DNA from: Winogradskyella sp.
GTDB taxonomy: Bacteria > Bacteroidota > Bacteroidia > Flavobacteriales > Flavobacteriaceae
Length of the DNA: 42,190 nt
NCBI GenBank assembly: GCA_030149175.1
Contig: JASBSA010000112.1
Coordinates: forward strand, 1 to 42,190
Direction of reading: 5' to 3'
In this document: positions 1 to 9,175 of the stretch, in pieces
How positions within the stretch are numbered: the first letter of the stretch is position 1
Layout: each line of letters starts with the position of its first letter
Translations under genes and position numbers: made by a program
Notes under the pieces: generated by a model
Told to the model about the DNA's origin: nothing
Seen by the model: only the letters and a program-made list of their open reading frames with translations
The model's database searches: none

Positions 1-1
1 T

Positions 2-298
2 TTAGCTGTTGGTATTTTTGGCTTTAAACCTTTAACCAATGATGCAGGAGAATTTTTAAATGCAGACGGCAATGTGGTAGCTTCTACATTAGACGCAGCT
101 AATGCACTATCATTTTTACCTCAACTCTACGGAGTATTGGCTTACGCTGCCATTTGCCTTGTTTCGTCGTTTTTAATCATTTTTACATTGAAGAAAACCG
201 TTGGAATAAGAGTTTCTGAACTCGAAGAATTAGAAGGATTAGATTCTTATGAACATGGCATGGACGCTTATCCTGATTTTAGATTGAACGAACACTAA
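2..298 (+). CDS. amt: Ammonium transporter, C-terminal fragment (partial)
   Basis: Only the last 98 residues are present; the frame is open to the left edge, so the start lies outside the window. The fragment contains one clear membrane segment (around positions 134-195) followed by a short cytoplasmic tail. The tail has the pattern RVSELEELEGLD followed by EHGMDAYPDF, which is the conserved C-terminal region of Amt/AmtB ammonium channels that contacts PII-type regulators. Family function is transport of ammonium across the inner membrane. The gene ends just before a strong bidirectional hairpin terminator. Identification rests on the tail motif alone but that motif is distinctive. Confidence 0.8.
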   Translation, partial: LAVGIFGFKPLTNDAGEFLNADGNVVASTLDAANALSFLPQLYGVLAYAAICLVSSFLIIFTLKKTVGIRVSELEELEGLDSYEHGMDAYPDFRLNEH

Positions 299-326
299 GT
301 TTGATACTTTTTGAATTTAAATTGTA

Positions 327-362
327 AAAACACCCTCTAAGGTAGTGCCTTGAGGGTGTTTT
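327..362. terminator. Bidirectional intrinsic terminator between amt and ppc
   Basis: An 11-bp stem pairs AAAACACCCTC (327-337) with GAGGGTGTTTT (352-362). The loop contains a second small stem, AAGG (339-342) with CCTT (348-351). The A-run on one side and T-run on the other let it work on both strands, which fits its place between two convergent genes. Confidence 0.85.
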
Positions 363-385
363 GCTTTATTAAAGTTTTAATAGAC

Positions 386-2965
386 TTAAGCAGAATTTCG
401 GCTCGCATTAATATTGCCGAATAGCGATCTTGTCACCATTTTTTCAAAAACAGCAATTTTAGCTTCATCTTTTTGATCAGCGCTCTTTAATTCCTGCATT
501 TTCTTTAGTGCAAATTGCTGAATGGTCAAAAGAGGCAACACTATAGATTCCCTTACAGCAATGGAGGCCTTAGCTACTGGTTCGTTCTCCATTAACTCTT
601 CAAAACCTGTAAGTTTTAAAATAAGGTGTTTAGTAGTTTCATACTCTTTGTAAATCATTTTCCAAAAATCGCCATATTCTTCATCATCAGCCATATAACG
701 TGTTAAATCAAAGAAGGATTTGGACAAAGACATCATACTATTCGCAATAAGCGTTCTAAAAAATCTAGACTCTTTGTATAAATGCTTAACTTTTCCAAAT
801 TCACCTTTATCTTCATAAAATTTTAAGGCTGTACCAACGCCATAAAAACCAGGAACATTCTGTTTTAATTGGCTCCAAGAGCCAACAAACGGAATAGCCC
901 TAAGATCCTTAAAATCAAGACCTTCAGATTTACCTCGTTTTGAGGGACGACTCCCAATATTGGTCTTTGCGTAATATTTCAACGTGCTCATATGTTCTAA
1001 ATACGGTAAGAACTTAGGATGTCCTTTAAAATCTACATAAGCCTGATAACTTAAATCAGCTAGATGATCCATCACTTGCTTATCTTCCTCCTCCATTTCT
1101 AAATTCTTGTCGTTAAGACGATTCATAATGCCAGAACTTATAAGCTGCTCCATATTGTATTGTGAAGAATCCAAAGTTCCAAAATTAGAACTAATAGTTT
1201 GTCCTTGAATGGTTAACTGAATTTCTTTGTCCTCAATCGTTGGACCTAAAGAAGCATAAAACTGATGTGTTTTTCCTCCACCACGGGCTGGAGGTCCCCC
1301 TCGACCATCAAAAAAGATCACATCAATACCATACTGCCTAGACAAAGCTGTTAAAGCTTCTTTTGCTTTAAAAATTGCCCAGTTAGCCATAAGATAACCA
1401 CCATCTTTTGTACCATCACTAAATCCTAGCATTATGGTCTGTCTATTATTCCTATTTTGCAGATGCGATCTATAATGCGGATTTGTATAGAGCTCTTCCA
1501 TTACTTTTGGTGCGGCAATCAAATCTGTAACGGTTTCAAAAAGTGGCACTACATCTGCAGTTAACTTCTCATGAAATGCGACAATCTTCAACATAGCAAA
1601 CAACTGCAAAACATTCATTGTGGTTTGATTGTTACTTATAATGTAACGGCTACAAGCTATTTCACCGTTAGTCTCCTGTATGGATTTCATAGCTTTTATA
1701 GTCTCCACAATATCTTGAGACAATTCTTCCTTAAACTCAACATCTCCTATGGAGCCATTAATAGATGCTAAATGCAATTTTTGATCCTCATCTGAAAGTT
1801 CAAAGAAATTCTCAGGAAATAGATTGCTACCATTCTCAATTAATTCACCAACAAGACACTTGAACATTTTATCATGCACTCGACTATCTTGCCTGATATC
1901 TAAACTTGCAAAATGGTAACCGAATAAGGTTAATTTATTAATCAACGACGTTACTTTGTCTAAATACAGGGATTGATGATCTTCAATTAATCGGGTTCTA
2001 ATCTTATTCAAATCAGATTTTAGCTCCTCTAGAGCGATTTGGTTTTCCTTACCAAGCAACGTATTGTACAACTTATGGTTTATATCTATAATAGGTTCTC
2101 TAATACCTCTAAACGTTAAACGCCTTCTTAGATACTTTACATCTTTGATGTAGTTTTTTATTATCGACTCCTTTAGTTTTTTGGCAACATTTAAAGTGAT
2201 TTCTGGGGTTACAAACGGATTGCCATCTCTATCACCTCCGGGCCAAAAACCAATATTCACAATAGGATTATTTATATCTTCATAATCAAAAATATTTTGC
2301 TGTACATAATCGTAAATGCTACCAAAGGAATGGTAAAACACATTCTTTAGATACCAAATTAAATTCACAGCTTCATCATATGGAGTTGGCTTATGATCTT
2401 TAAAGAACGGTGTTTTTCCTAGTTGCCCCAAGAGATCACTTATTTCGGTTAGATTATCTGTTTTAATGGCTTCAGCTAAATCTGTGATGATGCCTAAAAC
2501 TGCTCCAGGATAAAATTGCGTAGGGTGTGCGGTTAAAACAATACGCACATTGAATGTTTCAAGGTAGCGCTTTAGTAATTCTTTTTTGTGCTCTGCTGTT
2601 GCATTTTCTTTTAAACTCCTCAACGAACCAACACCCTCCATATTATTAACAATTGAAAAGGCCGCATCTTCCACGGCATCAAACAAAACAACCTGCCGCT
2701 CTATGTATTGTATAAAACGAAATAGTAAGTCTATCTGTCCTTTTTCATTCAATTGACTTTGATATTTATTGAAAAAACTATTTACTATAGTTGTAGGATC
2801 GTTTTTTTCTTCAAAACCCACTTTGCAAGTTTCATAAAATAATGGCAACAAGGCCACTGTTTTAGACAATGTATCAAAGGGTAAAGTCATAAATATGCTG
2901 TTATATATCTGATATTTAGACAATACATTTTGATTGAAACGTGCTAATTTTGGTTCAGTATGCAT
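386..2965 (-). CDS. ppc: Phosphoenolpyruvate carboxylase
   Basis: Cytoplasmic anaplerotic enzyme that adds bicarbonate to phosphoenolpyruvate to make oxaloacetate. The 859 residues match the usual family length. Visible hallmarks in order: LTAHPTQ with the catalytic His147, GGDRDGNP (243-250), LDIRQDS (355-361), MLGFSDGTKDGG (512-523) and the GRGG glycine loop (554-557) followed by a GRGGG-like stretch. The motif LTAHPTQ has Gln where many proteobacterial enzymes have Glu. The C-terminus ends RNSA instead of the very widely conserved NTG ending, which is unusual because that tail lies at the active site. The gene stands alone on the minus strand; a possible -7 element TATCTTTA (minus strand, 3017-3024) lies upstream but lacks a matching -33 TTG. 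The start ATG at 2965 is the only plausible one. Confidence 0.96.
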   Translation of the reverse strand: MHTEPKLARFNQNVLSKYQIYNSIFMTLPFDTLSKTVALLPLFYETCKVGFEEKNDPTTIVNSFFNKYQSQLNEKGQIDLLFRFIQYIERQVVLFDAVEDAAFSIVNNMEGVGSLRSLKENATAEHKKELLKRYLETFNVRIVLTAHPTQFYPGAVLGIITDLAEAIKTDNLTEISDLLGQLGKTPFFKDHKPTPYDEAVNLIWYLKNVFYHSFGSIYDYVQQNIFDYEDINNPIVNIGFWPGGDRDGNPFVTPEITLNVAKKLKESIIKNYIKDVKYLRRRLTFRGIREPIIDINHKLYNTLLGKENQIALEELKSDLNKIRTRLIEDHQSLYLDKVTSLINKLTLFGYHFASLDIRQDSRVHDKMFKCLVGELIENGSNLFPENFFELSDEDQKLHLASINGSIGDVEFKEELSQDIVETIKAMKSIQETNGEIACSRYIISNNQTTMNVLQLFAMLKIVAFHEKLTADVVPLFETVTDLIAAPKVMEELYTNPHYRSHLQNRNNRQTIMLGFSDGTKDGGYLMANWAIFKAKEALTALSRQYGIDVIFFDGRGGPPARGGGKTHQFYASLGPTIEDKEIQLTIQGQTISSNFGTLDSSQYNMEQLISSGIMNRLNDKNLEMEEEDKQVMDHLADLSYQAYVDFKGHPKFLPYLEHMSTLKYYAKTNIGSRPSKRGKSEGLDFKDLRAIPFVGSWSQLKQNVPGFYGVGTALKFYEDKGEFGKVKHLYKESRFFRTLIANSMMSLSKSFFDLTRYMADDEEYGDFWKMIYKEYETTKHLILKLTGFEELMENEPVAKASIAVRESIVLPLLTIQQFALKKMQELKSADQKDEAKIAVFEKMVTRSLFGNINASRNSA

Positions 2966-3139
2966 AGAATTAATTTAAATTTTAAGAACTCTGTTTTTAA
3001 TGATTTTTTTGAATATTAAAGATATTGTTTTTAGACCTAATTCTAAAGCGATTAACAATATTTAGCGATTAAATTATCGTTATTCCTCTTATGCATTACT
3101 TATTTTTACAAATTGAAATAATAGTATTAATTTTTATCT

Positions 3140-3613
3140 ATGACTGAACAGGAAAAATTTATGAAAGAAGCTGTAAACGCTGCATTAAAAGGCATGCGAA
3201 ATGACGAAGGCGGCCCTTTTGGCTGTGTCATTGTAAAAGATGGCAAAATAGTAGGTCGTGGTAACAATAAAGTGACCTCAACCAACGACCCAACCGCTCA
3301 CGCCGAAGTTACAGCCATACGAGATGCCTGCAAAAATTTAGGTTCATTTCAATTAGAGGGATGTATCGTTTATACTTCTTGTGAACCTTGCCCAATGTGT
3401 TTAGGTGCCATCTATTGGGCAAGACCAGACAAGGTGTATTATGGGAGTAATCAAAATGATGCAGCAAACATTGGATTTGATGATGAATTCATTTATAAAG
3501 AAATTCCTTTGCCCTACGAAAAGCGCAGTATTCCTTTTCAGCAACTAGCGAGAGATATTGCACTTGAGCCTTTTGCAGAATGGTCTAAAAAAGAAGATAG
3601 AACAGATTATTAG
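3140..3613 (+). CDS. guaD: Guanine deaminase (cytidine deaminase-like fold)
   Basis: Hydrolyses guanine to xanthine and ammonia in purine catabolism. The 157-residue protein has the zinc site of the nucleoside deaminase superfamily: HAE at 54-56 (His ligand plus catalytic Glu) and CEPC at 81-84 (two Cys ligands). The stretches GGPFG near residue 24, the ARP after the zinc site, and the GFDDEFIYKE segment near 112-121 match Bacillus GuaD rather than the tRNA adenosine deaminase TadA. It is flanked by ppc (divergent) and by the peroxidase-like gene 134 bp downstream. Whether it belongs functionally to the purine-related cluster that follows is unknown. Start chosen at the first ATG, in agreement with the family length. 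Confidence 0.88.
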   Translation: MTEQEKFMKEAVNAALKGMRNDEGGPFGCVIVKDGKIVGRGNNKVTSTNDPTAHAEVTAIRDACKNLGSFQLEGCIVYTSCEPCPMCLGAIYWARPDKVYYGSNQNDAANIGFDDEFIYKEIPLPYEKRSIPFQQLARDIALEPFAEWSKKEDRTDY

Positions 3614-3747
3614 TGTGATTTTCAGCTATCCTAAAAATATAATCGAGAAATTTCCTCTATTTATCACTGTTTTCTGTAATCATTAAGATTTAAACTCGAC
3701 ATAAAGTATTATATTGATTTTTCGTACAATCCTTAAATAACATATTT

Positions 3748-4083
3748 ATGTCTAAAACTTACTATGACCCAGCCGATCTTAGAAAATTCGGAAATATTAC
3801 TGAATGGGATGAAGAACTCGGTAACAAATTTTTTGATTACTACGGAAAAGTCTTCGAAGAAGGTGCATTAACTGCTCGCGAAAAATCACTTATTGCACTA
3901 GCAGTAGCACATACAGAACAATGCCCATATTGTATTGATGCTTACACCAAAGATACGCTTCAACGTGGTGTAACCAAAGAAGAAATGATGGAAGCTATTC
4001 ACGTTGGTGCTGCAATTAAAAGTGGTGCAACGCTTGTGCACGGTGTTCAAATGATGAATAAAGTCAACAAACTAGATGGTTAA
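3748..4083 (+). CDS. Carboxymuconolactone decarboxylase/AhpD-like protein of the ArsS cluster
   Basis: A 111-residue, all-helical protein of the CMD/AhpD family. It has the redox CxxC motif as CPYC at residues 59-62, inside the conserved region ending in GAAIKSGATLVHG. The His that usually follows the CxxC motif in AhpD is a Tyr (Tyr66). Family members use the CxxC pair for thiol-dependent peroxide reduction. It sits 71 bp upstream of the radical SAM gene, the position typically held by the protein annotated as arsenosugar biosynthesis-associated peroxidase-like. It could protect, or reduce, an intermediate of that pathway; this is inferred from position only. It appears to be the first gene of the long co-directional block. 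Confidence 0.82.
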   Translation: MSKTYYDPADLRKFGNITEWDEELGNKFFDYYGKVFEEGALTAREKSLIALAVAHTEQCPYCIDAYTKDTLQRGVTKEEMMEAIHVGAAIKSGATLVHGVQMMNKVNKLDG

Positions 4084-4154
4084 TTCTTCTTTATTTCAAA
4101 AAAATAAAACTGACTGAAGCAAATTCTCGTAAATACTAAAAAGACTCATTATTA

Positions 4155-5210
4155 ATGGCCATAAAATCCTTAAAAAAACGCGAAAGTGATTTAGCAAAAA
4201 GTAACAAGCAACTCGAAATTTTATCTAATGGAATTTTCAAAAATGGTGAATTGCCAACCTTTAAAGATAAAATTGCTGAAACCAATCAGTTTCCGTTAAA
4301 AGCGAAAAAGCTAGAAATTCTTCAAATCAATGTTGGCTATATGTGCAACCAAGTTTGTGAGCATTGCCACGTTGACGCAGGTCCCGACCGAAAGGAAATA
4401 ATGACCAGAGAAACGATGAAGCAATGCTTAGAGGTCATCAAAAACACAGAAGCACATACTTTGGATTTAACTGGTGGCGCACCTGAAATGAATCCAGATT
4501 TTAGATGGTTTGTAGAAGAGGCTTCAAAAGCAGGTATTAAAGATTTTATTGTGCGCTCTAACCTTACCATAATTAGAGCCAATAAAAAATATTACGACTT
4601 GCCAGAGTTCTTTAAAAAACACAATGTGCACGTCGTGAGCTCAATGCCACACTGGACGCGTGGAAAAACGGACAAACAACGTGGTGATGGTGTTTTTGAT
4701 AAATCCATAAAAGCGTTACAAGAACTAAATACTGTTGGCTATGGGATACCAGACAGTAATTTAAGATTAGATCTGGTATATAATCCTTCGGGTGCATTTT
4801 TACCAGGTGACCAAGCGTCTATGGAAAAAGATTTCAAAAAAGCATTGATGGAAGATTTTGGCATTCAGTTTCACAATTTATTTGCCATCACCAATTTGCC
4901 AATTGCTCGTTTTTTAGACTATTTAATTGCTTCAGAAAATTACGAAGATTATATGTATCAGCTTGTAGAGGCCTACAATCCTGCCGCTGTAGCCAACGTT
5001 ATGTGTACAAACACACTCTCGGTAAGTTGGGATGGCTATTTATACGACTGCGATTTTAACCAAATGTTGGAATTACCCGTGAATAGCAAGGTGAAACATA
5101 TTTCAGAATATAATAAAGACCTTTTGGAAGGCAGAAATATTGTGATTTCACAACATTGTTATGGCTGCACGGCTGGTGCAGGCAGTAGTTGTCAAGGTAG
5201 TGTAGCTTAA
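4155..5210 (+). CDS. arsS: ArsS-type radical SAM protein with Cys-rich C-terminus
   Basis: A 351-residue radical SAM enzyme. The [4Fe-4S]-SAM cluster motif CxxxCxxC is at Cys64, Cys68 and Cys71, and the SAM-binding GGAPE-type motif is at 107-111. The C-terminal region carries five more cysteines (284, 299, 335, 338, 346), ending in HCYGCTAGAGSSC, which is diagnostic of the family once called rSAM/selenodomain and now ArsS; in some species a selenocysteine is reported in this region. In cyanobacteria ArsS is linked to making a dimethylarsinoyl-deoxyadenosine intermediate of arsenosugars. Here it follows the CMD gene and is 6 bp from the DUF2064 gene. The start ATG gives a typical leader before the core. 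Family call is strong; the actual substrate in this organism is inferred. Confidence 0.88.
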   Translation: MAIKSLKKRESDLAKSNKQLEILSNGIFKNGELPTFKDKIAETNQFPLKAKKLEILQINVGYMCNQVCEHCHVDAGPDRKEIMTRETMKQCLEVIKNTEAHTLDLTGGAPEMNPDFRWFVEEASKAGIKDFIVRSNLTIIRANKKYYDLPEFFKKHNVHVVSSMPHWTRGKTDKQRGDGVFDKSIKALQELNTVGYGIPDSNLRLDLVYNPSGAFLPGDQASMEKDFKKALMEDFGIQFHNLFAITNLPIARFLDYLIASENYEDYMYQLVEAYNPAAVANVMCTNTLSVSWDGYLYDCDFNQMLELPVNSKVKHISEYNKDLLEGRNIVISQHCYGCTAGAGSSCQGSVA

Positions 5211-5216
5211 TTGCAG

Positions 5217-5933
5217 ATGAACAAACAAACGGCCATATTAATTTTTGCTAACTCAGCCAAGAAAACTCTTGATTCTAAAAGAATTTCTGCTTCTGAGTTT
5301 TTCAAAATTATTGATAGAAAAACCCTTGAAACCGTTCAAAAAACAGGGTTGTCGTTTTTTCATTTTAGTGAAGATCAACAAATTGGTTTTAGTTTTGGTG
5401 AACGTTTTTCAAATGCAATTGCCTCTGTTTTTGAAGAAGGATACCAAAACATCATTACAATTGGTAATGACATACCACACCTTAACTCCAAAATTCTCAA
5501 TAAAGCTGCGCAACATCTTGAAAACAAGCCTTATGTTTTAGGACCTTCTACAGATGGTGGTTTTTATTTAATGGGATTTCAACAAAGAGATTTCAACAAA
5601 GAGGAATTCGCAAATTTACCTTGGGAAACCAAACAATTAAAACAAAGTTTTATTAATGTTTTAGAAGTACGGAAGCTGAGTTTTTCATTTTTAGAAACAC
5701 TATCAGATATAGACTCTTCATCCGATATTGATGTTGTACTAAAATCGTCTAGATTTCTAAACAAATCCCTAAAAAGCTTATTAAGTAAGCTTACAGCGTT
5801 TTCAAAACGCATTTTCACATCTAACAGACCAATTTACAAAATCCATTGCATAAGTTGCCTTTTCAACAAAGGCTCGCCTTTTTTACTTCATATTCGAAAG
5901 GATTACAAACTGCTAGTCCTTCAAAATCAATAA
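5217..5933 (+). CDS. DUF2064/CofC-like glycosyltransferase-type protein, divergent copy
   Basis: A 238-residue protein of the TIGR04282 type (nucleotidyl/glycosyltransferase-like fold). The central signatures are present: IGNDIPHL (82-89) and GPSTDGGFYLMG (109-120), followed by a LPWET segment. The N-terminal K-TRLA nucleotide-binding motif seen in the second copy at 13288 is not recognisable here, and GSD is changed to GND. A basic, serine- and lysine-rich C-terminal extension follows the fold. The ATG at 5217 was preferred over a TTG at 5211, giving a 6-bp gap from arsS. It may be a specialised or partly degenerate paralogue, acting as partner rather than catalyst. Substrate unknown. Confidence 0.72.
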   Translation: MNKQTAILIFANSAKKTLDSKRISASEFFKIIDRKTLETVQKTGLSFFHFSEDQQIGFSFGERFSNAIASVFEEGYQNIITIGNDIPHLNSKILNKAAQHLENKPYVLGPSTDGGFYLMGFQQRDFNKEEFANLPWETKQLKQSFINVLEVRKLSFSFLETLSDIDSSSDIDVVLKSSRFLNKSLKSLLSKLTAFSKRIFTSNRPIYKIHCISCLFNKGSPFLLHIRKDYKLLVLQNQ

Positions 5934-5970
5934 ATAACCTTTTAAACACACCACTCTAAGTGGAAAAAAT

Positions 5971-8900
5971 ATGAAGTACATTTACACTTGCATACTTGTT
6001 ATGCTATGCATTTTTGGTAACGCACAAATTAGCGTTTCTGGTAAAGTTACCGATGCTAAAACCAAGGAACCTATTCCGTTTGTAAATATCACAACCTCAA
6101 ATGGAAAAGGTACAACAACCGATGACGATGGATTTTATAGTATTATCGTAAACAGCCAACAAGACCAACTCACTTTCTCGTTTTTAGGTTATAAAACCGA
6201 AACTATTCTCATAGGCGAACAAACCACAATCAATGTTACCCTTATTGAAGATGCCTCTGCTCTAAACGAAGTTGTGATTACCGCTTTAGGGCTAGAACGC
6301 GATACCAGAGAGCTGGGTTATGCCGTACAAGCTATAGATTCTAAAAAACTCACCGAAGTAAAAACCGTTAATTTTTTAGACAACTTACAAGGAAAGCTTG
6401 CAGGTGTTACCGTAACACAAGGTGCAACAGGCGTTGGCTCTTCGTCTAAAATTACCATTAGAGGCGAAGCATCCTTTTCTAACAACAATCCGCTTTTTGT
6501 TGTAGATGGTGTACCGATAAATAACGAAACTGTTTTCAATTTTACAAATGAAGCAGCAGCTGGTTTTCAAGAAATTGATTTTGGAAATGGTGCTATGGAA
6601 GTTAATCCAGACGACATTGCCTCGGTTACCGTTTTAAAAGGGCCAAGTGCAGCTGCCCTTTATGGCACGAGAGCTTCAAACGGTGTCATCGTTATTGAAA
6701 CTAAGAACGGTACAAATGCCAAAGGACTAGGCATTAGTTACAACACATCCATTTTTGTAGATACAGCCTTTAAGCTTCCAGAGTTTCAAAACACCTATGG
6801 ACAAGGAAATTCTGGTCAGTTTGAATATGTTGACGGCCTTGGCGGTGGTATTAATGATAATATTACCTATTCTTGGGGACCACGATTGGATATTGGGTTA
6901 TTGATTCCGCAGTTTGATAGTCCTGTAGAGCTAGCCAATGGTACTATTGTAAGAGGTGGTGATACATCGGTATATTCAGGTTTAGAAATTACGCCGACAC
7001 CTTTTGTTTCAAATCCTGATAACCTTAAAGATTTCTACGAAACAGGAATTACAACGATCAACAATCTTTCTATTTCCAACGGATTTAATACTGGTAATTA
7101 CAGACTATCCTTTACAGATTTAAGAAGCGAAGCCATTATACCTGGTGTTAACTTAGATCGCCAAACCGTCAATGCCAAACTCAATTTTAAACCGAGCGAC
7201 AACACCGAGTTTAAAGCGGCTATCAGTTATATAAATTCCAGTAGTGACAACAGACCTTCTAATGGCTATGGAAGTGAAAACGTTAACTATTCTTTAGTAG
7301 CTTGGGGACCACGATCTTTGAACATTAATAACCTTAGAGACTACTGGCAACCTGGCTTAAGAGATGTTCAGCAATATTCGTTTAACTACACGTTTTTTGA
7401 CAATCCCTACTTCATCCTTCACGAAAACACCAATTCATTTAATCGTGATAGAATTTTTGGTAATGTATCTTTTAAACAAAACATTACATCAAACTTAAGT
7501 CTTACCATACGCTCTGGAATAGATTACAGTACCGAAAAAAGAGAATTAAGACGTGCCTACAGTAGCAATCGTTTTCAAAATGGTGCTTATGCCGAACACG
7601 ATGTTGAATTTAGAGAGGTGAATACCGACTTTTTATTCAATTACAAAAACAACTTTAGTGATTTTTCAGTCGATCTTTATTTTGGTGGTAACCGATTGAA
7701 TCAAACGGCTTCAAACCGACAAGCGCAGACCGTAAGTTTGGCTCAGCCCGGAATTTTTAATTTGAATAATGCTGCTTCACCTATTGAAGTCTTTCAATTT
7801 AAAAGCGAAAAACGTATTAATTCTCTTTATGGTATTGCAAAATTAGGTTATAAAGATTTTTTATTCCTAGATATTACAGGAAGAAACGACTGGTCTAGTG
7901 CCTTGGCCACCCCTTTTTCTGCTGATAATAGTTCATTTTTCTATCCTTCTTTGTCGTCTAGTGTAATTCTTTCTAACATTTTTGAACTACCAAAAGCTAT
8001 TTCTTTTGCAAAGTTTAGGGCTAGTTTGGCACAAGTTGGTAACGACACCAGTGCTTACCAAACCTCAAGCGCGTTTGTAGCCCAGACACCATTTGACAGT
8101 CAGCCAACATTTAGTAACCAAGATTTTATTGCAAATTCTAATTTAAAACCAGAACGTACAACATCTTACGAAATTGGTACGGATTTACGGTTTTTTGACA
8201 GCAAACTGCGTTTGGATTTTACCTATTACAATAACACAACCACAGATCAAATTATTTCCTTGCCAGTTGCCATTTCGTCTGGTTACAACCAACAAGTGGT
8301 CAATGGTGGAAAGGTAAATACTCAAGGTGTAGAAATTATCTTGGGTACAACACCAATACAAAATGAAAATTTCACCTGGAATAGCACCTTTAATTTTGCT
8401 ACTAACAGATCGGTTATTAAAGATTTACCGCAAGCCGATGGAAGGCTGACCTTAGCTTATAGTAGAGTTTACGATAGTGCCAACCAAACAGTTTGGTTTC
8501 AAGTTGAAGAAGGTGGACGGATTGGTGATTTTTATGGTACAGGTTATCAAAGAAATGAGAATGGCGAGTTTGTAATAGATGATAATGGCAACTTTATTGC
8601 AGATAACAACCTTAAGAAATTGGGTAACTACAATCCGGATTTTACATTAGGCTGGAATAACAATTTTACTTACAAAAACTGGAATCTGAGTTTTCTTTTA
8701 GACTGGCGACAAGGTGGCGAAATTGTATCGCGCACAAGAGCTCTAGGAAATGTTGGTGGTCAACTTGCCGAAACCAGCTTTAGGCCAGAAAATGGCATAG
8801 TAGCACAGGGTGTTAATGTTAATACAGGTCAGCCCAATACGGTTGCCATTTCTGCTGAAAGTTACTATAGACAATTTTATGATCGAAATCACGAAGAAAA

Positions 8901-9165
8901 CAACATCTACGATGCGTCTTTTCTAAAATTAAGACAGATGTCCATCGGATATTCATTTAGCACAAAAAATGGCTTTTTGGGTCTAAAAGATGGAATGGAC
9001 ATTAGTCTTTCCTTAGTGGGAAACAACTTGTTTGCCATTACAGAAAATCCACATTTTGATCCAGAACAACTTGCCGTACAAGGCAATGGATTTGTAAATG
9101 GTGTAGAAGATATGAGCTACGCAACCACAAGAAGTATTGGCTTTAAAGCCGGATTTAATTTTTAA
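5971..9165 (+). CDS. SusC/RagA-type TonB-dependent outer membrane transporter
   Basis: A 1064-residue outer membrane protein. It has a signal peptide (residues 1-19, cleaved near NAQ), a carboxypeptidase-regulatory-like domain (about 22-95) with GKVTDAKTKEPIPF, a TonB-box-like LNEVVITALG segment near 98-107, a plug domain (about 110-245) with the SusC signature ALYGTRASNGVI, and then a large beta-barrel ending in an aromatic residue (GFNF). SusC proteins import oligomers or small ligands together with a SusD lipoprotein, powered by TonB. The partner starts 11 bp downstream. Its place within a radical SAM/transferase cluster, with no polysaccharide-degrading enzymes beside it, suggests a small-molecule ligand; this is inference. 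Confidence 0.93.
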   Translation: MKYIYTCILVMLCIFGNAQISVSGKVTDAKTKEPIPFVNITTSNGKGTTTDDDGFYSIIVNSQQDQLTFSFLGYKTETILIGEQTTINVTLIEDASALNEVVITALGLERDTRELGYAVQAIDSKKLTEVKTVNFLDNLQGKLAGVTVTQGATGVGSSSKITIRGEASFSNNNPLFVVDGVPINNETVFNFTNEAAAGFQEIDFGNGAMEVNPDDIASVTVLKGPSAAALYGTRASNGVIVIETKNGTNAKGLGISYNTSIFVDTAFKLPEFQNTYGQGNSGQFEYVDGLGGGINDNITYSWGPRLDIGLLIPQFDSPVELANGTIVRGGDTSVYSGLEITPTPFVSNPDNLKDFYETGITTINNLSISNGFNTGNYRLSFTDLRSEAIIPGVNLDRQTVNAKLNFKPSDNTEFKAAISYINSSSDNRPSNGYGSENVNYSLVAWGPRSLNINNLRDYWQPGLRDVQQYSFNYTFFDNPYFILHENTNSFNRDRIFGNVSFKQNITSNLSLTIRSGIDYSTEKRELRRAYSSNRFQNGAYAEHDVEFREVNTDFLFNYKNNFSDFSVDLYFGGNRLNQTASNRQAQTVSLAQPGIFNLNNAASPIEVFQFKSEKRINSLYGIAKLGYKDFLFLDITGRNDWSSALATPFSADNSSFFYPSLSSSVILSNIFELPKAISFAKFRASLAQVGNDTSAYQTSSAFVAQTPFDSQPTFSNQDFIANSNLKPERTTSYEIGTDLRFFDSKLRLDFTYYNNTTTDQIISLPVAISSGYNQQVVNGGKVNTQGVEIILGTTPIQNENFTWNSTFNFATNRSVIKDLPQADGRLTLAYSRVYDSANQTVWFQVEEGGRIGDFYGTGYQRNENGEFVIDDNGNFIADNNLKKLGNYNPDFTLGWNNNFTYKNWNLSFLLDWRQGGEIVSRTRALGNVGGQLAETSFRPENGIVAQGVNVNTGQPNTVAISAESYYRQFYDRNHEENNIYDASFLKLRQMSIGYSFSTKNGFLGLKDGMDISLSLVGNNLFAITENPHFDPEQLAVQGNGFVNGVEDMSYATTRSIGFKAGFNF

Positions 9166-9175
9166 TCGATATACA

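Noticed and set aside
3017-3024. TATCTTTA on the minus strand upstream of ppc as a promoter
   Set aside because: The -7-like element is there, but the -33 site would be TTA rather than TTG at the right distance, and such an AT-rich word is common here.
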